A DNA stretch of 64,000 nt from JBBQZU01 sp038207425 (GCA_038207425.1 JBBQZU010000005.1:1-64000); one strand, 5' to 3'; shown: positions 18,753-28,053, numbered from the stretch's first letter. The notes: generated by a model not told the origin, from the sequence alone. Translations and numbers: made by a program.

Positions 18753-19858
18753 AAGATTTTGCATCGTGTAAAGGAATAAAACTGAATGGCATATTTTATC
18801 CAAGTGCCGATCTGCTGCCGCTTTTAAATATGAAAGGGTTGAGTGAATTTGAATTAGAGATTCTCGATTTTGCTTCGAAACTGCTCGATGACAAGGATAA
18901 AATTAAGGTAGAAACATCGGGTTCCACAGGGAAACCTAAAGTTATAAAGTTTCAGAAGTCGGCATTTGCCGTGAGCGCCAAGGCAACGAATAGCTACTTT
19001 GAACTTACTGAAGAAAGTGTAGTCCTGCTGGCACTCCCTATGCGTTACATAGCCGGAAAGATGATGGTAGCCCGCGCTATGGCTGGCGGGTATAACTTAC
19101 TGGCTATAGACCCTGCAGGTGCTCCCCTAAAAAATTTAGCCAGAACCCATCTCGATTTCATGCCCGTAACGCCATTTCAGGCCTTGAAGAGCGCTGAAGA
19201 AACCCCGGCCTCACTCAGAAATGTGCACGCCGTGCTGATAGGTGGTGCGCAGATGAGTGAAGCGCTTCAGACCAGGTTGAGCATGCTGGGTGTGAAGGCC
19301 TACGTAAGCTTTGGTATGACCGAAACACTATCGCATTTTGCAATTGCCAAATTGAGTAGTGAGCCCGACATAAAATACGTACCGCTAAAAGGTGTAAGCC
19401 TTAAAACAAAGAAAAATGGGCAGCTCAGCGTGAAATGGAAAGGAATTACCGATGGGTGGCTGGCGACCAATGATCTGGTGGATTTACAAAAAGACGGCTT
19501 TGTATGGCTCGGCCGCGGCGACAACCTTATCAATTCAGGTGGGGTGAAAGTTATTCCCGAAAGGGTGGAGAAGAGGTTGGCCCACCTGATTCACGGCAAC
19601 TATTTCGTAGCGGGAATTCCACATAAACGTTTGGGTGAAGAAGTAGCGCTAATTGTGGAAACCCGCAATGAACCGCATCAGGTTTCGCTCCCTGATGTGC
19701 AGCACGCCCTTGCCGACACTCCTTTCTGGCAGCCGCGCAAAATTATTGATGTCGATAAGTTTCTTTACACCCCTTCGGGCAAAGTGAAAAGGAAAGAAGT
19801 AGTTAAAAAGGCGATTATCTCAGAGCTGCACCAGCTAGCAAAAGCCGCTAAGAAATAG
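18749..19858 (+). CDS. menE: o-Succinylbenzoate--CoA ligase (AMP-binding)
   Basis: 369 residues, noticeably shorter than the roughly 450-500 of classical MenE, with a trimmed N-terminal domain. It is an acyl-adenylate enzyme: P-loop TSGSTGKPKVI, SFGMTETLSHFA, TNDLVDL with LGRGDNLINSGGVKV as hinge, and catalytic-Lys context SGKVKRKEV at the C-terminus. It activates o-succinylbenzoate with ATP and CoA. Its four-base overlap with menC and its place in the menA-menC cluster support the MenE assignment. The short form appears common in Bacteroidota. Confidence 0.88.
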   Translation: MKDFASCKGIKLNGIFYPSADLLPLLNMKGLSEFELEILDFASKLLDDKDKIKVETSGSTGKPKVIKFQKSAFAVSAKATNSYFELTEESVVLLALPMRYIAGKMMVARAMAGGYNLLAIDPAGAPLKNLARTHLDFMPVTPFQALKSAEETPASLRNVHAVLIGGAQMSEALQTRLSMLGVKAYVSFGMTETLSHFAIAKLSSEPDIKYVPLKGVSLKTKKNGQLSVKWKGITDGWLATNDLVDLQKDGFVWLGRGDNLINSGGVKVIPERVEKRLAHLIHGNYFVAGIPHKRLGEEVALIVETRNEPHQVSLPDVQHALADTPFWQPRKIIDVDKFLYTPSGKVKRKEVVKKAIISELHQLAKAAKK

Positions 19859-19870
19859 ATAGGAGAAACT

Positions 19871-19910
19871 GGTGTTTTTCACGGCAAAACACCGTGAAAA
19901 ACACCTTTTG
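19871..19910 (+). terminator. Hairpin terminator after menE
   Basis: Perfect 14-base arms (GGTGTTTTTCACGG at 19871-19884 and its complement at 19892-19905) enclose a 7-base loop and are followed by TTTTG. It lies 12 bases after the menE stop and ends the men operon. Confidence 0.85.
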
Positions 19911-19993
19911 TTGTGTTTGTATAATCCGAATCTGAATGAGATGTATACCTTAGTGCGGCTATTCAAAGCGCTAACCACCTTAAATTTAGGTCT

Positions 19994-20440
19994 ATGAATT
20001 ACCACAGCTCTCTTTCTGGAATTGTCCCTTTCATCTTGTTTTCAAGCCAGGCTTTACTTCCCGCAATTTCACTTTCGCAACCAGTGGCCTACGCTGAATG
20101 CCATATACGAATTGCGGCTGTAGCTGAATTGTCAGAACCTTTACCGGGAGCAGAAGTTGATCTGCTTTACGCCTTGCAAATAATGCCGGTAAGTGATGAG
20201 AGTTTGTTAGTCGTAGACATATTTTACGGCAATAACGATCCGCGAAATACGTCGTATAGCGAAGTAATTGAACCGGAGGCAACACGATGCCTGCAATCAA
20301 TCCAACTTCATACTTATAGCAACTATGCAAGGGTTTCTTTCCAGCATATTGTAAGTGATGATCAGCGCTGTGATGTGACCCATCACAGTTGCTATCAGGT
20401 GCCCAATATCATTGGAAGTTCTTACACCACCCAGCGATAA
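19994..20440 (+). CDS. Hypothetical protein, possibly exported
   Basis: 148 codons from an ATG at 19994. The N-terminus has a hydrophobic stretch (IVPFILFSSQALLPAISLS) that could be a signal peptide. The rest has four cysteines and no motif I recognise (VVDIFYGNNDPRNTSYSEV). It is isolated between the men terminator and the histidine kinase. A 300-base antisense frame overlaps it and looks less protein-like. It could be a fast-evolving orphan, a gene remnant or a chance frame. Confidence 0.35.
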   Translation: MNYHSSLSGIVPFILFSSQALLPAISLSQPVAYAECHIRIAAVAELSEPLPGAEVDLLYALQIMPVSDESLLVVDIFYGNNDPRNTSYSEVIEPEATRCLQSIQLHTYSNYARVSFQHIVSDDQRCDVTHHSCYQVPNIIGSSYTTQR

Positions 20441-20743
20441 GTTCGTTTTTATTCAACTGTAACCGAAATAGCCGCAGCACTCACCGAAGTCCAACGTAGA
20501 AAATGCAGTGTTAGAATTCGGTAATCTTCGAATATTTCTTGTCTGGAATATTTTTGCTGAAGATGGATATCTTACTTGCGATATGACTGCACGCAACTCT
20601 GCGGCATACGCCTATTTTGCAAGAAGTACTTGATTTATTCACATCTCGCTGATGTTTAAAGCTAAAGTCGGGTGTATTTATTATAGTTCACTTTTGTAAA
20701 GCACACTATATTTGCCTGTACACCAATTTACACGGCAAAAGCA
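20441..20743. other. Intergenic stretch without a convincing gene
   Basis: About 300 bases. One plus-strand frame stays open for some 50 codons (about 20475-20637) but has no good start and no recognisable product. The right end holds the promoter candidate for the histidine kinase. No RNA structure or repeat is evident by eye. Confidence 0.5.
20707..20714 (+). promoter_or_regulatory. -7 element for the histidine kinase operon
   Basis: TATATTTG matches TAnnTTTG exactly, 29 bases before the kinase start. The -33 position is unclear (GTTCA in place of TTG). Confidence 0.45.
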
Positions 20744-22762
20744 ATGAGTAAACCAAGATTTGGGTCGTTCAGCTTATTTTTTTTCTTCATTTCATTGCGC
20801 GCTTGCGCGCCATTCGCTCCTTCTAAGTGTTGGTGCAGGTTTTCTGGCAAAATAGTGTTTCTAAGAATTCCCATCTTCATACTTTTCGGTTTTGGCATAT
20901 CCCCATTTTGCGCGCAGGGTCAAGATACTGCAGGTGGCAGCGCCAGCGAAAAACAAGTTGAATTGGCTGAGGTAGTCCTTCAAATGGCCAAAAGAGCCGA
21001 ATTGTTGGCTGAAGATTCCACGACCGTGGCTTTCGAAATTGCAATTGAGGCGTATCGTATGGCGCTCAAACTTGGTGATTCGGAAGCCCTGCAACGGGCA
21101 GGTTATTCCTTGGGTCTTGTATATGAATACCGGTCAATACTTGATAGTGCAATTCAATACTATGAGCATTCGCGACTTGTAGCCGAAAGGCTTAATGATC
21201 CAACAGGTGTTTATGAATTTTACACGTGCATGGGGATTGCGTGCTTCTACCAGAATGATTTTGGGAGGGCTATAGCATACTATGACATTGCCCTTGCCGG
21301 ATTCGAAAGTTTGGGCAATCTGGACCGTCAGAGCAAGCTATTGAACAATATGGCCGTTGTATACCGGGTTCGGAAAAACTATAAGAAGGCCATTAATACC
21401 TACCAGCGCAGCCTGGCAATCAAAACACAGTTGAATGATACCATTGGTCTTGCCAACAGTTACGTGAATTTGGGAAGGGCATACTACTACACTGATCAAT
21501 TGGATGAGAGCATTCAGTCCTATGAAACGGCTTCTATATATTACGAGATGAAAGGCGACAGCATTAATGTTGCTGTTTGCGAAGCTGGATTGGGAATTGC
21601 CTTTCTCGATATGGGCAATACTGAATTAGCAGGTCGCTATCTAAGACCTGCTTATGAAGTATTGAAATCAAAAATTTCGATGGATCTTATGATTGTCGTT
21701 TCGTCGCTTGCTGCGGTTGAGCGCATAGATGGACGACCACAAACTGCGTTGAACATTATGCTGGAATACTATGATGCGGTGTTGGAATGGGACAGGCTGG
21801 ATTCAAGGAAAGCATTTGAAAAGCAGCTCGCCTATGTCTATGCCGACCTGAAGAATTACGAACGGGCATATTTTCACAGTCAAAACTATACCATGCTGGC
21901 TGAAAAGGATGCCGGTGAAGCCAAGATGCGGCTTGCTGAAGAAATGCAAACACGGTTTGAAACACGTGAAAAGGAAAGTATCATAAAACTTCAGAAACTC
22001 GAATTGGCCGAGAGCAGCAGGCAAAAGCAAGTACTCTATCTTGCCACAGCACTTGCAGTGCTACTATTTGGCGGCGCGGTTTTATTCGGCTTATCAAAGA
22101 TGCGAAACAACCGAAAGCTGACCGCCCAAAAAGCAATTACTGAAGCAGCACTTGCTGACCGTGAAGTATTGCTTAAAGAAATTCACCACCGTGTGAAAAA
22201 CAATTTGCAAGTAGTGAGCAGCCTTTTGAGTATTCAGGGAAGAGAAATTACCGACGAGAAAGCCCTCGAAGCAGTAAATGAAAGCCGAAACAGGGTGCAA
22301 TCAATGGCGCTGATACATCAATTTCTATATGGTGAAAACAATCTGAAAAGCATTGACATGCAGCAGTATGTAAGTCAGCTAAGCCAAAGCCTTTTCGATA
22401 CCTACAAGGTAGACCACGATCTGGTGCAATTGCACGTGTATGTGGAGCATATTCTTCTTGATATTGATACTGCAATTCCTTTGGGTATAATTATCAATGA
22501 ATTAATTACCAATAGTCTTAAGTACGCTTTTCCCGACGGGCGAGAAGGAAACCTGACTATAAGCCTCAAAGAAAACAATGCAAAATTAAGTCTGAGCGTA
22601 GCGGATGACGGAATTGGCATTGACAAGGTAGAACCTTCAAATATTTCATTCGGAATGAAATTACTGAATGCCTTTAAATCCAAGCTCAATGCCGAAATAT
22701 TCATTGATGGAAAGGAAGGTACAGAAGTAATTTATTCAATTGCTACCTACAAAAGAGCATGA
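20744..22762 (+). CDS. TPR-repeat sensor histidine kinase (HisKA_2 type)
   Basis: 672 residues. A long hydrophobic N-terminus leads to a cleavage-like site (ISPFCAQGQD), so the first part is probably exported. About residues 70-400 are tetratricopeptide repeats (AIQYYEHSRLVAERL, AINTYQRSLAIKTQL, SIQSYETASIYYEMKG). A membrane helix follows near 427-450, then a coiled linker and the phosphoacceptor region LLKEIHHRVKNNLQ with His about 481. The HATPase_c domain has the N-box INELITNSLKYAF and G-box DDGIGI. This architecture is common in Bacteroidota. It presumably phosphorylates the response regulator encoded next, whose start overlaps the kinase stop by four bases. The signal sensed is unknown. 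Confidence 0.9.
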   Translation: MSKPRFGSFSLFFFFISLRACAPFAPSKCWCRFSGKIVFLRIPIFILFGFGISPFCAQGQDTAGGSASEKQVELAEVVLQMAKRAELLAEDSTTVAFEIAIEAYRMALKLGDSEALQRAGYSLGLVYEYRSILDSAIQYYEHSRLVAERLNDPTGVYEFYTCMGIACFYQNDFGRAIAYYDIALAGFESLGNLDRQSKLLNNMAVVYRVRKNYKKAINTYQRSLAIKTQLNDTIGLANSYVNLGRAYYYTDQLDESIQSYETASIYYEMKGDSINVAVCEAGLGIAFLDMGNTELAGRYLRPAYEVLKSKISMDLMIVVSSLAAVERIDGRPQTALNIMLEYYDAVLEWDRLDSRKAFEKQLAYVYADLKNYERAYFHSQNYTMLAEKDAGEAKMRLAEEMQTRFETREKESIIKLQKLELAESSRQKQVLYLATALAVLLFGGAVLFGLSKMRNNRKLTAQKAITEAALADREVLLKEIHHRVKNNLQVVSSLLSIQGREITDEKALEAVNESRNRVQSMALIHQFLYGENNLKSIDMQQYVSQLSQSLFDTYKVDHDLVQLHVYVEHILLDIDTAIPLGIIINELITNSLKYAFPDGREGNLTISLKENNAKLSLSVADDGIGIDKVEPSNISFGMKLLNAFKSKLNAEIFIDGKEGTEVIYSIATYKRA

Positions 22763-23397
22763 GCAATAAGTATAGCGTACTGATAGTAGAAGATGAGCCG
22801 CTTATAGCAGAAGATATAGCGGGATACCTGAAAGAATATGGCTTTGAAGTAGCGGGTATCGCAAGCAACAGTGAATTGGCCATGATGTATTTGACAACCA
22901 AATCACCCCATGCCGTTTTGCTCGACATAAATCTTGGCGATGGCCCCGACGGTATTTCTCTTGCCGCAAGCATACGCGGCCAGTTTCGAATACCTTTCGT
23001 ATTTCTTACCAGCTTCGGCGATAAAGCAACACTCGACCGGGCGAAGGCAACGATGCCTGCGGGTTATCTGCTAAAACCATTTAACGGCAATGACCTCATG
23101 ACATCTCTCGAGATTGCCATATTCAACCATATGCACACAACAGGCGCTTTCGATCAGGAACCTGAACTGGACGCAATTAATGTACAATTGCCCGTAGAGC
23201 TGAGTGCTCGTGAGTTTGAGTTGATGCTTTTTTTACGCCAGGGCCTAGCAAACCGTGAGATCGCCGACGCCCTATTTATATCAGTGAATACTGTGAAAAC
23301 GCACTTACAGAATCTCTTTATAAAACTCGATTCGAAAAACCGAACAGAAGCCATATTTCGCATCAGCGAGCTTATGAAGGGCAAAGGAATGGCATAG
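22759..23397 (+). CDS. Response regulator, REC plus LuxR-type HTH
   Basis: 212 residues. The receiver domain (about 1-125) has acidic residues Glu11/Asp12, phosphoacceptor Asp56 (LLDINLGD), a Thr/Ser at LTSF and Lys at LLKPF. A LuxR/NarL-type helix-turn-helix follows at about 147-205 (LSAREFELMLFLRQGLANREIADALFISVNTVKTHLQNLF, given here only as the family pattern L-x-RE ... N-x-EIA ... VKTH). It is a DNA-binding transcription factor coupled by a four-base overlap to the TPR kinase. The T9SS repeat-protein gene 141 bases downstream is a possible target by proximity only. Confidence 0.93.
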   Translation: MSNKYSVLIVEDEPLIAEDIAGYLKEYGFEVAGIASNSELAMMYLTTKSPHAVLLDINLGDGPDGISLAASIRGQFRIPFVFLTSFGDKATLDRAKATMPAGYLLKPFNGNDLMTSLEIAIFNHMHTTGAFDQEPELDAINVQLPVELSAREFELMLFLRQGLANREIADALFISVNTVKTHLQNLFIKLDSKNRTEAIFRISELMKGKGMA

Positions 23398-23538
23398 TCC
23401 TTTCCGCATTCTGGCATTTCATATTGCCCATATTTCTTTAGGCTTACTATTAAAATCACCCATTCGGGTGAGAACCCTTTCAGGTACTTGTTGGATTTTT
23501 GTAGTGAAGTTTAGTATCGATCATAAAAAACCAACGAA

Positions 23539-26500
23539 ATGAAAGAGTTTTATTCCATCCTGGCAGTGTTTTTCGCACTTTTCGCCACCACCACCACAGC
23601 CCAACCAGGCAATGACAATTGTGCCAACCCAGTCGTCATCTCTTTGGGTAATACATGCGTAGTTTCAAATTATACCAGCATCGGCGCAACGGCCCAACCT
23701 ACCACTGTTGCAGCCAATCCATCGTGCGGCTTCTATCAGGGCGGCGATGTATGGTTTACTTTTCAGGCACCTGCATCCGGTAATTTCCGGATTGAAACCA
23801 ATAACCTATCTACGGGAAGTGCAAATTGGACTTTGTATCAGGGCTCTTGTGGTGTTTTTACTGAAATTACCTGCAATTCAATCAATGGTAATTTCAGCAA
23901 TCCGCCATTGGGTGGCCAAACGCTTTACTTACGTGTATTCAGAATAAACAGCGCAGCCGGAAATGATTTTTCGCTTTGCGTATGGGAAACCACACCACCC
24001 ACCAACAATGCCTGCGCAAATGCAATTCCGCTCGGAGTGACAAACACAAGCGCTCCGGTAAACTACTCCAGCCAATTGGCTACAACTGAGCCTGCTTCTG
24101 TGGCGCCAAATCCTTCTTGTGGCTTTTATCTGGGCGGCGATGTATGGTTTACTTTCACAGCTCCCCTTTCGGGAAATTTCAGAATTGAGCTTGCCAACCT
24201 TTCCGCCGGCGCGGCAAACTGGACCATGTACAGCGGTACTTGCGGCAATTTCACGGAAGTAGCTTGCAACTCTACCAATTCAAATTTTAATAATTCTGCA
24301 TTCGGCGGCCAAACGTATTACCTACGCTTTTTCAGAATCAACAGCAACCAAGGAATTGACTTTTCGCTCTCAGTTTGGGAAACCACGCCACCCGCGAATG
24401 ACTTTTGTTCCAATGCAATAATGCTGGCTGTCCCATTAGAGTGTACACCACAAAATTTTTCAAACCAATATTCCACGGCTGAACCTTTATCTGTGGCCCC
24501 AAACCCCACGTGCGGCTTCTACCAAGGCGGCGACGTATGGTTTAAATTTGTTATTCCACTTTCGGGAAGCTTCCGGCTCGAAACCACCAATATCTCAGCA
24601 GGAGCTGCAAACTGGGCAATCTTTAGTGGTTCCTGCGGCAATTTCAGCCAACTTTTTTGCTCATCAACCAACACCAATTTTGTAGAGCCGACCTGGGCAA
24701 ATCAAACGCTTTATCTTCGGGTTTACAGGATTAACAGTAATCAGGGCAATGATTTTTCACTTTGTATATGGGAAACCGTAGTTCCTCCTACAAACGACTT
24801 ATGCGCCAATGCCATCGATTTGAGTGTTGGGGTTTCGTGCATTCCGCAGCCTTATACCAGCCAACTTACCACAGCAGAGCCAATAAGTATTGCGGCCAAC
24901 CCCAGTTGTGGTTTCTACCAGGGTGGCGATGCATGGTTTACATTTGAAGTGCCGGCATCAGGCAATTTCCGCATCGAACTGGCAAATACTTCAGCAGGGG
25001 CTGCCAATTTTGTGGTCTATACCGGGTCTTGTGGCAACTTTAGCGAGTTGTTTTGCTCCAGCACCAATAAAAATTATGTAAGACCCGACCTGGCAGGTCA
25101 GGTGCTGTACCTGCGTGTATTCAGAATCAACAGCCTACAAGGCAATAACTTCACACTTTGTATTTGGGAAATTGAACCACCGGTAAACGACAACTGTGTA
25201 AATGCGATTGACCTAACGGTGAATGATGAATGCGTTGCAACCGCTTTTTCATCCCAATACAGCGTTGCCGAACCGGGCTCAGCGCCAAACCCTACCTGTG
25301 GTTTCTTCAACGGTGGCGATGTCTGGTTTAAATTTACAGCCCCCGCTTCAGGTAATTTTTCAATCCAAAAAACCTCTGTGGGCAACGGAATTTCAGCACT
25401 TGCACTCTATGCCGGTGGGTGTGGTAATTTCACAGAGGTGCTATGCTCTTCAAATAATATCACTACTGTTACGAACCCGTTAATTGGTGGCCAGGTAGTC
25501 TACATTCGGGTCTACCGATTCAATTCAGATCAGGGTTCTGACTTTACGCTATGTATTCGCGCCACTGATACTGCGGCAAACAACAATTGTGTTGATGCTA
25601 TTTCGCTTGGAGTTGGCAGTTCGTGCAACCTTGTGACATTTGACAATTTTAATACGTCATCAGAACCAGGAGTTGCAGCGGCACCGGGTTGTGCCCCATT
25701 CAGTGGCAGCGATGTGTGGTTTGTATTTGATCTACCAGCATCAGGGCAGGCAGTCATTAATCTTGCAGTAATATCGGGAGGTGAATTCGCTGCCGTGGTT
25801 TATTCAGGCGCTTGCGGGGCCTTTACCGAAATTGACTGTGCATCTAATGGTGATCAGATTGTTTTAAATGATCCATCATTGTCATCACAAACACTGTATT
25901 TGCGGGTTTATAGGGTTAGTAGTCTCTTTGGCGGACAGTTTTCAGTGTGCATTGTGTCAGGAGATTGCATTGGGGTAGCAGGAGGCAGTGCTTTCTTTGA
26001 CGAGTGTGGAACTTGCGTAGGCGGCACTACCGGCTTGCAGCCCTGTGTGGAAGATTGTGCGGGAGTATTTGGCGGTACCGCTTTTATTGATGATTGTGAT
26101 ACGTGCGCAGGTGGTACTACCAATGTGCAGCCCTGCGCCGGCTGCTCCGTAAATGGTGGTGTACTATCTACATCAAGCCCGAGACTCAACCTTTGTGTGG
26201 GTGATGGTAAATCAAATCAGGTGGTGCTCAACGTAACCGCAAACGTGGGTCTTGGCAGATTTGGTCTGGTAAAGCAATCGGACCTTTCAGTGGTGGCATC
26301 CAACGCTACCGGGGTGTTCAATATGGAAAATTTACCTGCAGGAAATTATTTTGCCGGGCATGTTTCTGTAAATGAGCTTGTCCAGATACAGGGAACCATC
26401 AACGTAGACCAATTATCAGGTTGTTTTGATTTATCAAACCAGCTTGCCGTAACAAGCATTCAGCTCAATGGAGGCCTTATTCAGGCAGTTGGAAGCACTG

Positions 26501-27024
26501 GTATTTGCGGAGGCAGTCTTTCATTTACTGTCGTTGGTAAAGCGGGGCCTAATTTCAGATGGGCCTTACTCAATCAAACTGGTACAACTGTGATTTCGCA
26601 AAATAATTCGGGCACCTTTAACTTTAGCGCGTTGCCTGCAGGTAGCTACAGGGTGGTACACATAGCCTTTGGCAATGGGGTGAATCTAGGCACCATAGTA
26701 CCACCACTGCTTCCTGAATGTGTAGCAGCTTCAAACCAAATAGCTGTAACACTCAATAGTTGTGCGGCCAACCTATACAGCAACCCTAATCCTGTTTCCA
26801 CCATAGCTGACGTCTCTTTCAATCCGGCAGTTGATTCAGAAGCGTTGCTGGAGGTATATGACATGAGTGGGCGGCTTGTAAGCACCCTGATGAATGGAGC
26901 TGTCCAGGGCGGATTGCAATACAAAATTCAGTTTGATTCATCTGCGCTACCCAATGGAGTTTATTTATACAGGCTCACCACTTCAGAGCATGTTTACACC
27001 GAAAAGTTCTTGAAGGTGAAGTAG
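23539..27024 (+). CDS. Six-repeat T9SS type A surface protein with Cys-rich and shared C-terminal cassette
   Basis: 1161 residues. A signal peptide covers about 1-22 (ALFATTTTAQP). Six tandem beta-sandwich units of about 131 residues start near residues 23, 154, 285, 417, 549 and 680. Each opens with N-D/N-x-C-x-NAI and contains CGFYQGGDVWFTF-like and LYLRVFRIN-like segments. Two Cys-rich units (CG-x-CVGGTTGL-x-PC) occupy about 808-868. A 290-residue C-terminal cassette with a T9SS type A sorting domain (NPNPVSTIADVSF, LEVYDMSGRLVSTL, LPNGVYLYRL) follows and is paralogous to residues 237-532 of the protein at 3913-5511. It is probably a long surface adhesin or binding protein. No enzyme motif is visible. 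It stands alone, between the response regulator and a terminator. Confidence 0.88.
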   Translation: MKEFYSILAVFFALFATTTTAQPGNDNCANPVVISLGNTCVVSNYTSIGATAQPTTVAANPSCGFYQGGDVWFTFQAPASGNFRIETNNLSTGSANWTLYQGSCGVFTEITCNSINGNFSNPPLGGQTLYLRVFRINSAAGNDFSLCVWETTPPTNNACANAIPLGVTNTSAPVNYSSQLATTEPASVAPNPSCGFYLGGDVWFTFTAPLSGNFRIELANLSAGAANWTMYSGTCGNFTEVACNSTNSNFNNSAFGGQTYYLRFFRINSNQGIDFSLSVWETTPPANDFCSNAIMLAVPLECTPQNFSNQYSTAEPLSVAPNPTCGFYQGGDVWFKFVIPLSGSFRLETTNISAGAANWAIFSGSCGNFSQLFCSSTNTNFVEPTWANQTLYLRVYRINSNQGNDFSLCIWETVVPPTNDLCANAIDLSVGVSCIPQPYTSQLTTAEPISIAANPSCGFYQGGDAWFTFEVPASGNFRIELANTSAGAANFVVYTGSCGNFSELFCSSTNKNYVRPDLAGQVLYLRVFRINSLQGNNFTLCIWEIEPPVNDNCVNAIDLTVNDECVATAFSSQYSVAEPGSAPNPTCGFFNGGDVWFKFTAPASGNFSIQKTSVGNGISALALYAGGCGNFTEVLCSSNNITTVTNPLIGGQVVYIRVYRFNSDQGSDFTLCIRATDTAANNNCVDAISLGVGSSCNLVTFDNFNTSSEPGVAAAPGCAPFSGSDVWFVFDLPASGQAVINLAVISGGEFAAVVYSGACGAFTEIDCASNGDQIVLNDPSLSSQTLYLRVYRVSSLFGGQFSVCIVSGDCIGVAGGSAFFDECGTCVGGTTGLQPCVEDCAGVFGGTAFIDDCDTCAGGTTNVQPCAGCSVNGGVLSTSSPRLNLCVGDGKSNQVVLNVTANVGLGRFGLVKQSDLSVVASNATGVFNMENLPAGNYFAGHVSVNELVQIQGTINVDQLSGCFDLSNQLAVTSIQLNGGLIQAVGSTGICGGSLSFTVVGKAGPNFRWALLNQTGTTVISQNNSGTFNFSALPAGSYRVVHIAFGNGVNLGTIVPPLLPECVAASNQIAVTLNSCAANLYSNPNPVSTIADVSFNPAVDSEALLEVYDMSGRLVSTLMNGAVQGGLQYKIQFDSSALPNGVYLYRLTTSEHVYTEKFLKVK

Positions 27025-27073
27025 GAAATTCATAGTAGAAAACAACCAAAACCTCTGTAATACAGGGTAAAAG

Positions 27074-27098
27074 ACCGGGGAATTTCCCCGGTTTTTTT
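27074..27098 (+). terminator. Hairpin terminator after the six-repeat T9SS gene
   Basis: ACCGGGG (27074-27080) pairs with CCCCGGT (27086-27092) around AATTT, followed by a run of T. It lies 50 bases after the stop codon and faces the converging nadC gene. Confidence 0.88.
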
Positions 27099-27125
27099 AA
27101 TTAATAAAGTACAAGTGCGTATTTA

Positions 27126-27959
27126 CTAAAATGCTTTCAAGCTTATATCAAGGCTTCCGGCGCTATGGGTGAGCGATCCCATTGATATATAGTCTACGCC
27201 GCAATTCGCGTACTGTCTGGCATTTGCAATGGTGATCCCTCCGCTGGCCTCTGTTTGATACTTGCCGCCAATACGTTTTACCGCTTCACGCAAATCATCA
27301 AAACTGAAATTGTCGAGCATTATTCGGTCTACGCCACCTATAGCTAGTATTTCATTAAGCTCAGAGAGACTGCGTGCCTCTATTTCAAGTTTTATGGGCA
27401 AGTCATGGCTTTGACGGTACTCATTGGCAAGTTCTATGGCTGTGCGAATACCTCCTGCATAGTCAATATGATTGTCCTTTATCATCATCATATCAAACAG
27501 CCCGAACCTATGGTTTTCACCACCGCCAATCATTACTGCCATTTTTTCGAGAAACCGTAGCCCCGGGGTGGTTTTTCTGGTATCGAGTACTTTGCAGTTT
27601 GTTCCGGCGAGGGAATCGGCTACTTTTCGCGTAAGCGTTGCTATACCACTCATGCGCTGCATACAGTTGAGTGCAAGGCGCTCGCCTTTGAGTATGCTCC
27701 TGGCTTTTCCGCTTACGGTCAGTACAATATCACCAGGATTCACCGTCTCTCCATCATTCTTTTCAATGCGTACCTGTAGGTTTGAGTCTATGTGATAAAA
27801 TACATGTTCGGCTATTCCGGTACCTGCGATGATTCCGGGTTCTTTTACCATTATTCTTGCACGACCTACGGCGTCAGATGGGATACAGGCATTTGACGTA
27901 TGATCTCCGTCTCCAACATCTTCCTGCACTGCATTTCTTATAAATTCGTCTACAGTCAT
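27126..27959 (-). CDS. nadC: Nicotinate-nucleotide pyrophosphorylase (carboxylating)
   Basis: 277 residues, the normal length. It converts quinolinate and PRPP to nicotinate mononucleotide in de novo NAD synthesis. Recognisable segments are the N-terminal EDVGDGDHTS, LNCMQRMSGIATLT, TRKTTPGLR, GGGENHRFGL with MIKDNHI, and the C-terminal EASGGITIANARQYANCGVDYISMG phosphate site (split here as EASGGIT and GVDYISMG). No other nad gene lies nearby. It lies about 95 bases downstream of dnaJ on the same strand. Confidence 0.95.
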   Translation of the reverse strand: MTVDEFIRNAVQEDVGDGDHTSNACIPSDAVGRARIMVKEPGIIAGTGIAEHVFYHIDSNLQVRIEKNDGETVNPGDIVLTVSGKARSILKGERLALNCMQRMSGIATLTRKVADSLAGTNCKVLDTRKTTPGLRFLEKMAVMIGGGENHRFGLFDMMMIKDNHIDYAGGIRTAIELANEYRQSHDLPIKLEIEARSLSELNEILAIGGVDRIMLDNFSFDDLREAVKRIGGKYQTEASGGITIANARQYANCGVDYISMGSLTHSAGSLDISLKAF

Positions 27960-27991
27960 TTGATGTAATTGTTTTTCAAAGTTGGTAAAAA

Positions 27992-28016
27992 TAAACGGCC
28001 CGCTGTTGGGTGGGCC
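27992..28016 (-). terminator. Possible terminator after dnaJ
   Basis: Read on the minus strand, GGCCC and GGGCC (28016-28012 and 28001-27997) enclose a 10-base loop and are followed by GTTTATTTTT. The short stem makes the call tentative. Confidence 0.45.
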
Positions 28017-28053
28017 TAAAGTACTTTTAATTCATTGTGGTTCTGTCAATGCT

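Noticed and set aside
20031..20330. 99-codon minus-strand frame overlapping the orphan at 19994-20440
   Set aside because: Arg/Leu-rich with no domain and no promoter motif. It looks like a shadow, though the sense frame is itself uncertain.
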